DNA from: a virus
IMG/VR virus record: IMGVR_UViG_3300036806_000477
Coordinates: 1 to 43,506 of that record
Length of the DNA stretch: 43,506 nt
Strand: one strand, 5' to 3'
The notes beneath the pieces are model-generated. The model ran no database searches and was not told the origin of the DNA. It saw only the letters and a program-made list of their open reading frames with translations. The first letter of the stretch is position 1. Each line of letters begins with the position of its first letter. Both the position numbers and the translations under genes were made by a program. Positions 8,413 to 15,940 of the stretch are shown here, one piece after another.

Positions 8413-8459
8413 AGTTCCGGCAGAGGCACGTAATCCGAGCGTCAAGGGTGGGGGTGTAG
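7738..8459 (+). CDS. Tail assembly chaperone, -1 frameshift product (gpGT-like)
   Basis: Read as a join of 7738-8148 and 8148-8459, about 240 residues. Slipping back one base on T TTT TTT (8142-8148) enters a frame with no stop until TAG at 8457-8459, one base before the tape-measure ATG. The added part (ADIILELIGIRRFFADLD ... SVVATILDWASNDGF) looks more protein-like than the zero-frame tail. This matches the well-known -1 frameshift in lambda-type and many contractile-tail phages. Whether a downstream stimulator is present was not determined. Confidence 0.6.
8142..8148 (+). promoter_or_regulatory. Slippery heptamer T TTT TTT for -1 frameshifting
   Basis: Within T8 at 8141-8148, in register X XXY YYZ with the zero frame (codons TTT 8143-8145 and TTT 8146-8148). 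This is a canonical slippery heptamer, placed at codon 136-137 of the tail chaperone. The GC-rich sequence beyond could fold, but no defined pseudoknot was worked out. Confidence 0.7.
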
Positions 8460-8460
8460 C

Positions 8461-10449
8461 ATGGCGCTCCGGTCGGTGCTGGACGTTGACATAAACGTCC
8501 ACGATACAGCGCTCAACCAACTGATAGCCAAACTGGAGAAGTATCGGACCACCGGTTTGAGCATTCAGCCGGGGGGCGGTGGAGGCATCCCCGGTAGATT
8601 GTCGCCACGCCCAGGTGGGCGCGGGGAGGAGACTCCCGAGGAGAAGGCGCTGCCCTGGGCGGAGAAGCTATCCCGCCAGTGGGGCATCATGCGGGACCAT
8701 ACTCGCGACGTTGTCCGCAACATCCGCGAGATGGCCCAGCGGCTCATGTCCATCTCGGGCATTCTGGCGGGGTTGACGGGGCTTGCCACGCTCGGCGGCG
8801 CCTTCGGCTTCGACAAGCTGGCCAAGGACGCCTCGAACCTTCGCAATCAGGCGCTGGGTGCCGGCACCACAGCTGGCGGATTACAGGGCGCCAACATTGC
8901 GCTCGGCCGCTTCGGCAATATGTCGCAGCTTATGTCAGCGCTGAAGTCGGGGGCGCAGGACAAGACCAGCGACGCCTTCAAGGCCATGAGCGCCTTGGGC
9001 ATGAATCCGCAGGCGAGTGACGACTCATTCGATCTGCTCCAGAAGTTTCTTCCTGCCGCGCGCAACGCCTTCATCGGCCAGGAGCGGCGGCAGCCGGGGA
9101 GCGCTGGGTCATTCTGGGAAGCGATACACGGAACCGGCCTGCTCAGCCTGGAGCAGATGCGGCAACTCACCGGACGGCCCGGTCAGGAGCTGACGCAGCA
9201 GATCGGTGAAGCCAACCAGCTACGCGGGCGGCTGGACGTGCCGGACAATACGCTCCGGACGTTCCAGGACTTCATGCAGAAGTTGCAGGCGGCCGGCGCG
9301 ACGATCGAGAAGACGTTCGTTGTCGATCTCGCCGCAGTGGCGAAGCCGCTGGGCGATCTGTCCGAGGCGATCACCAAAGTCCTCGTATCGCTGATCGATA
9401 GCGCGCTGAAGCCAGACAATGTCAGGGCGATGGCCGATGCCATAGAGCGCTTTGCCAAATACATGGACACGCAATTCCTGACCGATTTTGCGGCGTTCAC
9501 CACCAAGGTCGGTGAGGCAGTGACGGCCCTGGAGGGGTTCGTCACCTACATCAAGAACTTCTTCGGATCGGCGAAGAACACTGTAACGGGCACGACAAAC
9601 GATACGCCGGCCTCGGTGGAGGAGCAGAAAGGGACGCCGCCGGCCGTTACCGGATGGGGGCGCGATGCGGATGGCCGCTGGCGGATGTTCCAGGGCACCG
9701 ACGAAGGGAAGCAGGACCCGATACTGCCTGACCTTTTGCCTGACCGGCTGAAGAATGACCCACTGTTCCGGCGGAAGACGCCGTCTGCCCTCCTGCATCC
9801 GTCCGCTTACACCCAGAGTTCAGAGGGCGGCGGGGTTCCAGTCTTCGCCGCACGCCCCCTGCCGGTCGAGATCGTTGGTTTCCGGCTAGGCCAGAGGAGC
9901 AACGACGAGGACAAGCCGCCGCCAGCCAATCCCTATCAGGGGATGGTGCACGACGCGTCCTTCCGCACACCCATCATGGGGGCGAACGATAACTCGGTTC
10001 TAGGACTCGTCCGGAAATACGAATCGGGCGGGCGAAACGTCTTCAACTACCGGCACGCCGATGATCCTAAAGGCTTCACGGCCAGCGGCTATTATCAGAT
10101 GATTGACTCGACGTGGCGGGAGGCAAAAAAGCTAGCCGGCATTCCCGAGGACCAGTTCCCGCGCGCAATCGATGCCCCATACGACGTGCAAACACAGGCA
10201 GCGCAGGCATTATTGCAGAACCGCGGGTTGCAACCGTGGGAGACCAACGAACCGCTAATGAAGGCGCTCCGCGAGATGTATTTCGGGGGCAGTGGGGCGG
10301 GTGGCGAGCCAATGAGATCACCACCGCAGGCGCCCGCATCAGGGCCAAGACGGGACTTCCATCCGGCTCGGCCGCCATCTGTCGGTGTGACTATTCAGAA
10401 CGAGACCGGCGGGAACTTCGTGACACAGTCGCGCCTATTGGCGACCTGA
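8461..10449 (+). CDS. Tail tape measure protein with C-terminal lysozyme-like domain
   Basis: 662 residues, which implies a rather short tail. After a charged N-terminal helix region comes a hydrophobic Gly/Leu-rich stretch at about 95-118 (SISGILAGLTGLATLGG) and a long helical middle, as in tape measures. Residues about 508-605 resemble a lytic transglycosylase/lysozyme fold: LVRKYESGGRNVFNY with likely catalytic E521, then ASGYYQMIDSTWREA. Such domains help the tail cross the cell wall. The gene follows the frameshifting chaperone directly. Confidence 0.75.
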   Translation: MALRSVLDVDINVHDTALNQLIAKLEKYRTTGLSIQPGGGGGIPGRLSPRPGGRGEETPEEKALPWAEKLSRQWGIMRDHTRDVVRNIREMAQRLMSISGILAGLTGLATLGGAFGFDKLAKDASNLRNQALGAGTTAGGLQGANIALGRFGNMSQLMSALKSGAQDKTSDAFKAMSALGMNPQASDDSFDLLQKFLPAARNAFIGQERRQPGSAGSFWEAIHGTGLLSLEQMRQLTGRPGQELTQQIGEANQLRGRLDVPDNTLRTFQDFMQKLQAAGATIEKTFVVDLAAVAKPLGDLSEAITKVLVSLIDSALKPDNVRAMADAIERFAKYMDTQFLTDFAAFTTKVGEAVTALEGFVTYIKNFFGSAKNTVTGTTNDTPASVEEQKGTPPAVTGWGRDADGRWRMFQGTDEGKQDPILPDLLPDRLKNDPLFRRKTPSALLHPSAYTQSSEGGGVPVFAARPLPVEIVGFRLGQRSNDEDKPPPANPYQGMVHDASFRTPIMGANDNSVLGLVRKYESGGRNVFNYRHADDPKGFTASGYYQMIDSTWREAKKLAGIPEDQFPRAIDAPYDVQTQAAQALLQNRGLQPWETNEPLMKALREMYFGGSGAGGEPMRSPPQAPASGPRRDFHPARPPSVGVTIQNETGGNFVTQSRLLAT

Positions 10450-10450
10450 G

Positions 10451-11212
10451 ATGTCCGTTACACCGATCGGCACGGCGTTCAAGCTCGCATACGAACTCTC
10501 CCCCATCTATCTCACGGGGTCGTCTTCCTCGATCATCGGCCAGTTCCCCGGTCAGGTCGTTCCGCTGATCTTCTTCACCGAAGGATTGGGGATCAACTTC
10601 GTTCTGTCGTTGGCCTCCGGCACCGAGAGTGTCACGCTTGACGACTTCTTCGCCCACTTCATCCCGATGCCAGGGACATCGCTGATCGACTATCAGATCG
10701 CGACATATCCCTTCGCCAATCAGGCGATTGCCGCGAACGCCGTCATTCAGCAGCCGCTTAATATCAGCATGCGAATGGTCTGCCCGGTGCGAAACCGGCT
10801 CGGTTATGCGTCGAAGATCGCCACCATGATGCTGATCAAGCAGGCACTTGACCAGCACAATCAGAGTGGCGGAACGTATTCGATCCTGACGCCGAGCTAC
10901 TTCTACACCGACTGCGTCATGGTGCGGATGACGGACATCTCGGGCGGTGAGAGCGCGCAGTCGCAGCACACTTGGCAGATGGACTTCCAACAGCCCCTGA
11001 TCACGTTGGATGCCGCCAAAGCCGCGTCCAAGGGGCTGATGGGCCAACTGACAAACGGCGGACAGGTTACCGGCAATTCGTGGTCGGGCGCCAACGCAGC
11101 GGTCGGAGGCAGTATTCCTGGCACCGTCTCAGGCTTCGGTGTGGTTTCTCCGACCGATGCCCTCGGCGGCCCACTTGGGGCGCTGGGACCGTTCGCTGGC
11201 GCCAGTCCGTGA
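10451..11212 (+). CDS. Baseplate/distal tail protein
   Basis: 253 residues. The first 180 are a mixed alpha/beta domain (VPLIFFTEGLGINFVLSL ... NISMRMVCPVRNRLGYASK) and the last 70 are Gly/Ser rich and probably flexible. It starts one base after the tape-measure stop and overlaps the baseplate plug gene by GTGA. Position between tape measure and plug points to a baseplate or distal-tail component. The family is not recognised with certainty. Confidence 0.55.
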   Translation: MSVTPIGTAFKLAYELSPIYLTGSSSSIIGQFPGQVVPLIFFTEGLGINFVLSLASGTESVTLDDFFAHFIPMPGTSLIDYQIATYPFANQAIAANAVIQQPLNISMRMVCPVRNRLGYASKIATMMLIKQALDQHNQSGGTYSILTPSYFYTDCVMVRMTDISGGESAQSQHTWQMDFQQPLITLDAAKAASKGLMGQLTNGGQVTGNSWSGANAAVGGSIPGTVSGFGVVSPTDALGGPLGALGPFAGASP

Positions 11213-11481
11213 CGACCTACATCCCGTTCTCTCCCCCCACAGGTCAAGGTTTCAGCTTCTCGGCTACGCTCGATGGCACATCCTACCAGATGCTGGTGCG
11301 GTGGAACGTCTTCGGCCAGCGCTGGTATCTGACCTGCTTGACCACCAACGGTGGACTGGTCTTCTGCCAGCCGCTCATCTCGTCGCCGCAGGATGGTGAT
11401 ATCAACCTGCTGGCCGGCTACTTCCTCACGTCAACAATGGTGTTCCGGGAACTTGGTAAGACGTTCGAGATTAGTCCATGA
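11209..11481 (+). CDS. Baseplate plug protein (DUF6983-like)
   Basis: 90 residues from the GTG at 11209 that overlaps the previous stop; the open frame back to 10972 is a shadow. The pattern SATLDGTSYQMLVRWNVFGQRW ... PLISSPQDGDINLL ... MVFRELGKTFEI is that of the small plug family of contractile-tail phages: a beta sheet with LDG, a WN-x-FGQRW strand and a C-terminal F-E-I. It couples to the hub gene by ATGA. Plug proteins lie at the tail-tube/hub interface. Confidence 0.65.
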   Translation: MTTYIPFSPPTGQGFSFSATLDGTSYQMLVRWNVFGQRWYLTCLTTNGGLVFCQPLISSPQDGDINLLAGYFLTSTMVFRELGKTFEISP

Positions 11482-12533
11482 GCCGATACTATCGGATCGA
11501 GGTCACGGATACTGACGGCAATCCGGTTCAGTTCAGTTCCTTCGGCAACATGCTGCCGATAGGTTTGGGGCCAGCAGGACAGCAGCTGGAGCCGGGTGTC
11601 ATTACATCGCTGCTAGCGGATGGCACCACGAATCCGGCGGCACTCAATGTCGAGATCGATGTCACCCAGCAGGCAGAACATATCGGTGATACGCGGTCCT
11701 ATGTGCGGATCTACGGACTCGGGCTGAAGGACATCTTCAGCAAAGACTTCAACAATCAGAACATTGCTGTGAGCGTTGGTATGGCCAAGGGCCTGCCACT
11801 AGCTGACCCGTCACAGCAAGGCCTAGTCGTAAAGGGCGGCATCTGGCAGGCGTTCGGCAATTGGCTAGGCACCGACATGACGTTGGACTTGGTCATCGGA
11901 TCAGGCGGCCTTACGGGAACACCCGAGGCCAATCAGCGGCAACCTTATACTTTCACGTGGAAGAAGGGCCAGACGCTCCAGGACGCGATCGATCAGACTA
12001 TCAAGACGGTTCCGCCGCTCGCAAAGCTAAAGCAGAACTTCAGCGTATCGGATGACCGCACGGCGCGGGACGATATAAGCGGTTACTATTTCACTCTGAC
12101 CGAGTTCGCCCAGCTGGTCCAGCATATGACCGCCGGCCAGCGTGGCACAAACGACGATGGAGTCTATATCGCGACTGACGGACAAACGGTGTCGATAAAA
12201 GACACCAGCGTTCAGGAAGACAGCGGCAACATCAAGCAGATCCGGTTCCAGGACATGATCGGCCAGGTAACATGGTTTGCGCCGTTCCAATTAACGTGCA
12301 AGCTCGTGATGCGCGGCGACCTCCAGCTGTTCGATAAGGTGAAGTTTCCGCAAGGCGCGACCATTCAGACCACCGCCGCTGCCATGCCAGGCACTATTCC
12401 TAGCAGGGATCGCGACACGCTCGGCATCGCGCAGGGCGAGTTCCAGGTTCAGAGCATCCATCACTGGGGCAACTATCGGCAACCGGATGCAATGGCGTGG
12501 AACACCACGCTACAGCTGTTGCAGACCAAATAG
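11478..12533 (+). CDS. Baseplate hub protein (gpD/gp27-like)
   Basis: 351 residues, mostly beta. The opening RYYRIEVTDTDG, the NVEIDVTQQAEHIGDTRSYVRIYG segment and the later region LTCKLVMRGDLQLFDKVKFP are typical for hub proteins that form the ring at the base of the tube and bind the spike. The order plug, hub, spike is the usual one. No lysozyme domain is included. The gene ends directly at the spike start with no gap. Confidence 0.65.
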   Translation: MSRYYRIEVTDTDGNPVQFSSFGNMLPIGLGPAGQQLEPGVITSLLADGTTNPAALNVEIDVTQQAEHIGDTRSYVRIYGLGLKDIFSKDFNNQNIAVSVGMAKGLPLADPSQQGLVVKGGIWQAFGNWLGTDMTLDLVIGSGGLTGTPEANQRQPYTFTWKKGQTLQDAIDQTIKTVPPLAKLKQNFSVSDDRTARDDISGYYFTLTEFAQLVQHMTAGQRGTNDDGVYIATDGQTVSIKDTSVQEDSGNIKQIRFQDMIGQVTWFAPFQLTCKLVMRGDLQLFDKVKFPQGATIQTTAAAMPGTIPSRDRDTLGIAQGEFQVQSIHHWGNYRQPDAMAWNTTLQLLQTK

Positions 12534-13244
12534 ATGCCGTCCAATTCCCAGAAGGTCCCTCTTGTCCTATCGCTCAACCAGGCGATGTCGCGCGCCTCCG
12601 AAAGCCGCGTGCAGCAAATAGGCAAGTGCCTACCGTGCTCGGTCGTCTCCGTCGACGGGGCGATGATCACGGTCAAGTTCGAGATCAATGCGGACCCGCT
12701 CTCCCTGCCGCAAGTCAAGATGCCCCTATTCGGGCCTGAATATGTCCGTTACCCAATCCAGGCTGGAGACAAGGGATTCGCTATCAGCGCCGATGCCTAC
12801 CTTGGCCAGATGTCAGGCCTTGGCTCTGGGACGGCCGACTTCTCGCAGCAGCCCAACCTCTCAACGCTCGCCTTCATGCCGTGCGGGAATACCGGATGGC
12901 GCAGCGTCGACAGCAACGCAGTGGTCATCTACGGGCCAAACGGTGTCGTGCTCCAGGATGCCGATCAGACCTGCACGATAACACTCACACCGACCGGACT
13001 GACGATCGACCTCGGCAGCCAGACGTTCTCCGTGACTTCTGGTGCGATCACCGTCAACACGGCCGGGCAGCCGGTGACCTTCAACATGGGCGGCGCAACT
13101 TTCACGATCGACGGTAATTTGCGGGTGACTGGTTCGACGATTGGAGGCTTTGGCGGCGCCGACGCGATCAACATCCAGACGCACCATCACTCTGGCATTC
13201 AGGCCGGTGCTGCTCAATCAGGACCGCCGGTCGCCGGGACATAG
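12534..13244 (+). CDS. Baseplate spike protein (Gp138/gpV-like)
   Basis: 236 residues. The N-terminal 100 residues resemble an OB-fold Gp138-type domain (LPCSVVSVDGAMITVKFEI). A short beta-helix follows (CTITLTPTGLTIDLGSQTF). The C-terminus carries T216-H217-H218-H219-S-G, matching the H-x-H iron-binding tip of membrane-piercing spikes, then a Gly/Pro-rich end. The role is the needle that first pierces the outer membrane. Start and stop abut the hub gene and a small protein gene. Confidence 0.7.
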   Translation: MPSNSQKVPLVLSLNQAMSRASESRVQQIGKCLPCSVVSVDGAMITVKFEINADPLSLPQVKMPLFGPEYVRYPIQAGDKGFAISADAYLGQMSGLGSGTADFSQQPNLSTLAFMPCGNTGWRSVDSNAVVIYGPNGVVLQDADQTCTITLTPTGLTIDLGSQTFSVTSGAITVNTAGQPVTFNMGGATFTIDGNLRVTGSTIGGFGGADAINIQTHHHSGIQAGAAQSGPPVAGT

Positions 13245-13256
13245 CGGGAGGCCGAG

Positions 13257-13475
13257 ATGCCGCTCAAGTCTGGCTCGTCGCGCGAGGTCGTTAGCGCCAA
13301 CATCAAAACCGAGATCGCGGCTGGAAAGCCACAAAAGCAGGCGGTGGCCATCGCCCTTAGCAAATCGCGGGGTGACTGTCCGCAGCGCGATTACCACGAC
13401 GCCTGCCACCGCGGCGATGCAATCGGCATGAAGAGGGCGACTGACCGCATGATGAGGGGCCGCGTGGTCCGGTGA
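13257..13475 (+). CDS. Small conserved phage protein (PQKQAVAIAL motif)
   Basis: 72 residues with GGGAGG upstream. The start PLKSGSSREVVSANIKTEI followed by AAGKPQKQAVAIALSK is a pattern repeated in small phage proteins of unknown role. The C-terminal third has Cys and His residues (CPQRDYHDACHRGD) that could bind metal. It lies between spike and J genes but need not be structural. Confidence 0.55.
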   Translation: MPLKSGSSREVVSANIKTEIAAGKPQKQAVAIALSKSRGDCPQRDYHDACHRGDAIGMKRATDRMMRGRVVR

Positions 13476-13490
13476 CACACAGGATGAACG

Positions 13491-14963
13491 ATGCCCCAGA
13501 CCGTAGACGAGCTGTTCTATCCGATTGTGCTGACGCAGGCAGGGGCGCAACCACAATCGCCGCTGGACCTGCGCAGTCAGCTCATCAACCTTGTCACCTA
13601 CGGGACTGACAAGAACGGCGCCCCGGTCATTGCGCCAGTCCCAGGCTACACCGCCAATCTGCCAGGCTCGCTCATTGAGGACATCAGCAGCACCGACACA
13701 GCGGCGCTGATTATCTGCGATCAGGCCCGCGTTGAGCTGCTGAACTCACTGACGCCCTATGGGGCCAATGCGTTCATCTTGAACCAACTCGGGCAACTGC
13801 TGGGGATCCCGATCGGCACGCAGGAGAACGTGACCGTTGGCCTGCTATTCACCGGGCCGGCAGGCTTCCTGATCCAAAAGGGCTTTCTCGTCGGCGACGG
13901 CACGCACAGCTACAGCGTCCAGCAGGCGGTGGCGATCGGCTCCACAGGCTTTGCCCCTATCGTCAATGCCATTGCCACCGTCGCCGGCCAGTGGGCCGTG
14001 CCATCGGCCACCGTGACCACAGTCCAATCCTCTGTGCCTTCGCCTGTCAGCCTCACCGTCACCAACCCCGACCCAGGGACGGGTGGGACTACCCCAGAGA
14101 CTGAACAGCAATACCGGCTGCGAGTGATGCAGGCAGAGCGGGTGACCTGCCAGGGCACACCCGACTTCCTCAAGACGTTGCTCATGGCGGTGTCCGGCGT
14201 CCTGCCGCAACAGGTCGCCATTCAGGCGGTCAGCGGGGGCTTGTGGAAGGTGATTGTCGGCGGCGCGACGCCTGACCAGTTCGCCATCGCCAATGCGATC
14301 TATCAGGGCGTGCCGATCCTGTCGTCGCTGACCGGGTCGGTGATGACGGTCGCGAGCGTGACCAAGGCTAATCCGGGCGTCGTGGTCACGGTGTTGAACC
14401 ATGGATACGCGACGGGGCAGGTCGTGACGTTTTCCGGCTGCCTGGGTATGACCGAACTGAATACCGGCAGCTACACGATCACCGTCACCGACGAGAAGAC
14501 ATTCTCTATCGGCGTCGATACGTCGTCCTTCGGCGTCTATTCGGGCGGCGGACAGGTGCTGCCGAACCTGCGCAACAACAGCGTGACGATCAGCGACTTC
14601 CCCGATACCTACACCATCCCATGGGTTACGCCTCCAAAGCAGACCGTAGAAGTGGACCTGACCTGGAACGCCACCAGCACGCTGGCTTCCGAGCCGGCGA
14701 TCAGCCAGTTGGCGCAGACCACGATCATCAATTTCGTCAATGCCGTTCCGGTTGGCGCGCCGATCAATCAGTATGCGCTTGAGGAGAGTGTCTTCAACGC
14801 CATCGAGGCCGTGGTCGATACCCGGCTGATCAGCGTTATGACGTGGGTCTATAAGATCAATGGCGTGGTTACCGTGCCGAATGTTGGCACAGGCATCGTT
14901 CAGGGCGACAGCGAAAGTTACTTTTCAACGGACCAGGCACACGTCACGGTTACCGGCCCCTGA
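13491..14963 (+). CDS. Baseplate J-like protein with inserted beta domain
   Basis: 490 residues. Features of the Baseplate_J family: TAALIICDQARVELLNSL, TPETEQQYRLRVMQAERVTCQGT, and a C-terminal GAPINQYALEESVFNAIEAV. Wedge proteins of this type link hub and fibres and trigger sheath contraction. Residues about 284-356 are an extra FCCH-like domain (VTVLNHGYATGQVVTFSG ... DEKTFSIGVDTSSFG), absent from short J proteins. The stop overlaps the next start by TGATG. Confidence 0.75.
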   Translation: MPQTVDELFYPIVLTQAGAQPQSPLDLRSQLINLVTYGTDKNGAPVIAPVPGYTANLPGSLIEDISSTDTAALIICDQARVELLNSLTPYGANAFILNQLGQLLGIPIGTQENVTVGLLFTGPAGFLIQKGFLVGDGTHSYSVQQAVAIGSTGFAPIVNAIATVAGQWAVPSATVTTVQSSVPSPVSLTVTNPDPGTGGTTPETEQQYRLRVMQAERVTCQGTPDFLKTLLMAVSGVLPQQVAIQAVSGGLWKVIVGGATPDQFAIANAIYQGVPILSSLTGSVMTVASVTKANPGVVVTVLNHGYATGQVVTFSGCLGMTELNTGSYTITVTDEKTFSIGVDTSSFGVYSGGGQVLPNLRNNSVTISDFPDTYTIPWVTPPKQTVEVDLTWNATSTLASEPAISQLAQTTIINFVNAVPVGAPINQYALEESVFNAIEAVVDTRLISVMTWVYKINGVVTVPNVGTGIVQGDSESYFSTDQAHVTVTGP

Positions 14964-15940
14964 TGAGTGACACGACGCTATTCCCGCCATCGGGTCCGGT
15001 AACCTTTCAGACGGTCATAGCCTCGTATTTATACAAACAATACGAGGACGACGACGACCTACAGACGTTCGTTGCATCGCAGAACTATCTCGCGCAGAAA
15101 TGGCTCGATGACTTCAACAACCTGAACCTGCCGATTTGGTCGGCGTTATCGGGTAACCTGCTCGACTGGGTTGGCGCCGGTCTCTACGGCATCCAGAGGC
15201 CGATCCTGTCCTATCAGCAGCCGGCACCAGCCGGTGCTGGGTCTGGTCCATACAACACGATGCCATGGAATACGTCGGTCTATAACGGCGGCCGGCTGCA
15301 TCCGGCGAATACCAACCCGGTCAGCTACCTGCCGGTTACGGATGACATCTACCAGCGCATCCTGACCTGGCACCTCTATCTCGGCGACGGCTTTCAGTTC
15401 TCGACAAAATGGCTAAAGCGCCGAGTGCATCGGTTCATAAACGGTTCGAACGGTTATCTGCCGATCGAGGACAACACCTACGACGTTTCAATCAGTGCCA
15501 CCGGCACTGCCGTGACCATCGAGGTCACAGAGAACTCGATCGGCACCGTCTTCCAGTATGCCGTCACCGATGGCGTGCTGGCGCTGCCCTTCCAGTTTAC
15601 CTACACGGTCAGCCCGACCATCGTCACCATCCCCAACACGGGCGGTGGAGCGCTCCAGGGCGCCGCGGCGATCCGCGGCTACTACCGGGTGCGGGGGCTT
15701 TCCTCTGCCACCGTGGCGGGCGCGGGCGGCATCAGCGGCAGCATCAGCGTGCTGGCCGGGACACGGCTCCTGGTGGCCACTGCAGCCGCCGTAGGTAGCC
15801 TCTCGGGTGATGCGGCCGTGCTGCACAACGGGGCCGTCACGTGGCCGCTCACGGGCCGTGTGGACGGGTCGGGCAGCGTCACCGGCAGAAGCAACACGCG
15901 AGGTGCAATGGGCGGCATCCTACCAGGGACGGCGGGCTGA
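14963..15940 (+). CDS. DUF2612-like baseplate protein with C-terminal repeats
   Basis: 325 residues. The first 200 contain helical segments and FNNLNLPIWSALSGNLLDWVG ... ILTWHLYLGDGFQFSTKWLKRR, typical of the DUF2612 family that follows J in contractile-tail phages and probably connects baseplate and fibres. From residue about 245 the sequence changes to repeats such as AGAGGISGSISV and GRVDGSGSVTG, also found in four other tail genes here. It ends in an ATGA overlap, and the repeat pattern resumes in the next protein. Confidence 0.7.
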   Translation: MSDTTLFPPSGPVTFQTVIASYLYKQYEDDDDLQTFVASQNYLAQKWLDDFNNLNLPIWSALSGNLLDWVGAGLYGIQRPILSYQQPAPAGAGSGPYNTMPWNTSVYNGGRLHPANTNPVSYLPVTDDIYQRILTWHLYLGDGFQFSTKWLKRRVHRFINGSNGYLPIEDNTYDVSISATGTAVTIEVTENSIGTVFQYAVTDGVLALPFQFTYTVSPTIVTIPNTGGGALQGAAAIRGYYRVRGLSSATVAGAGGISGSISVLAGTRLLVATAAAVGSLSGDAAVLHNGAVTWPLTGRVDGSGSVTGRSNTRGAMGGILPGTAG

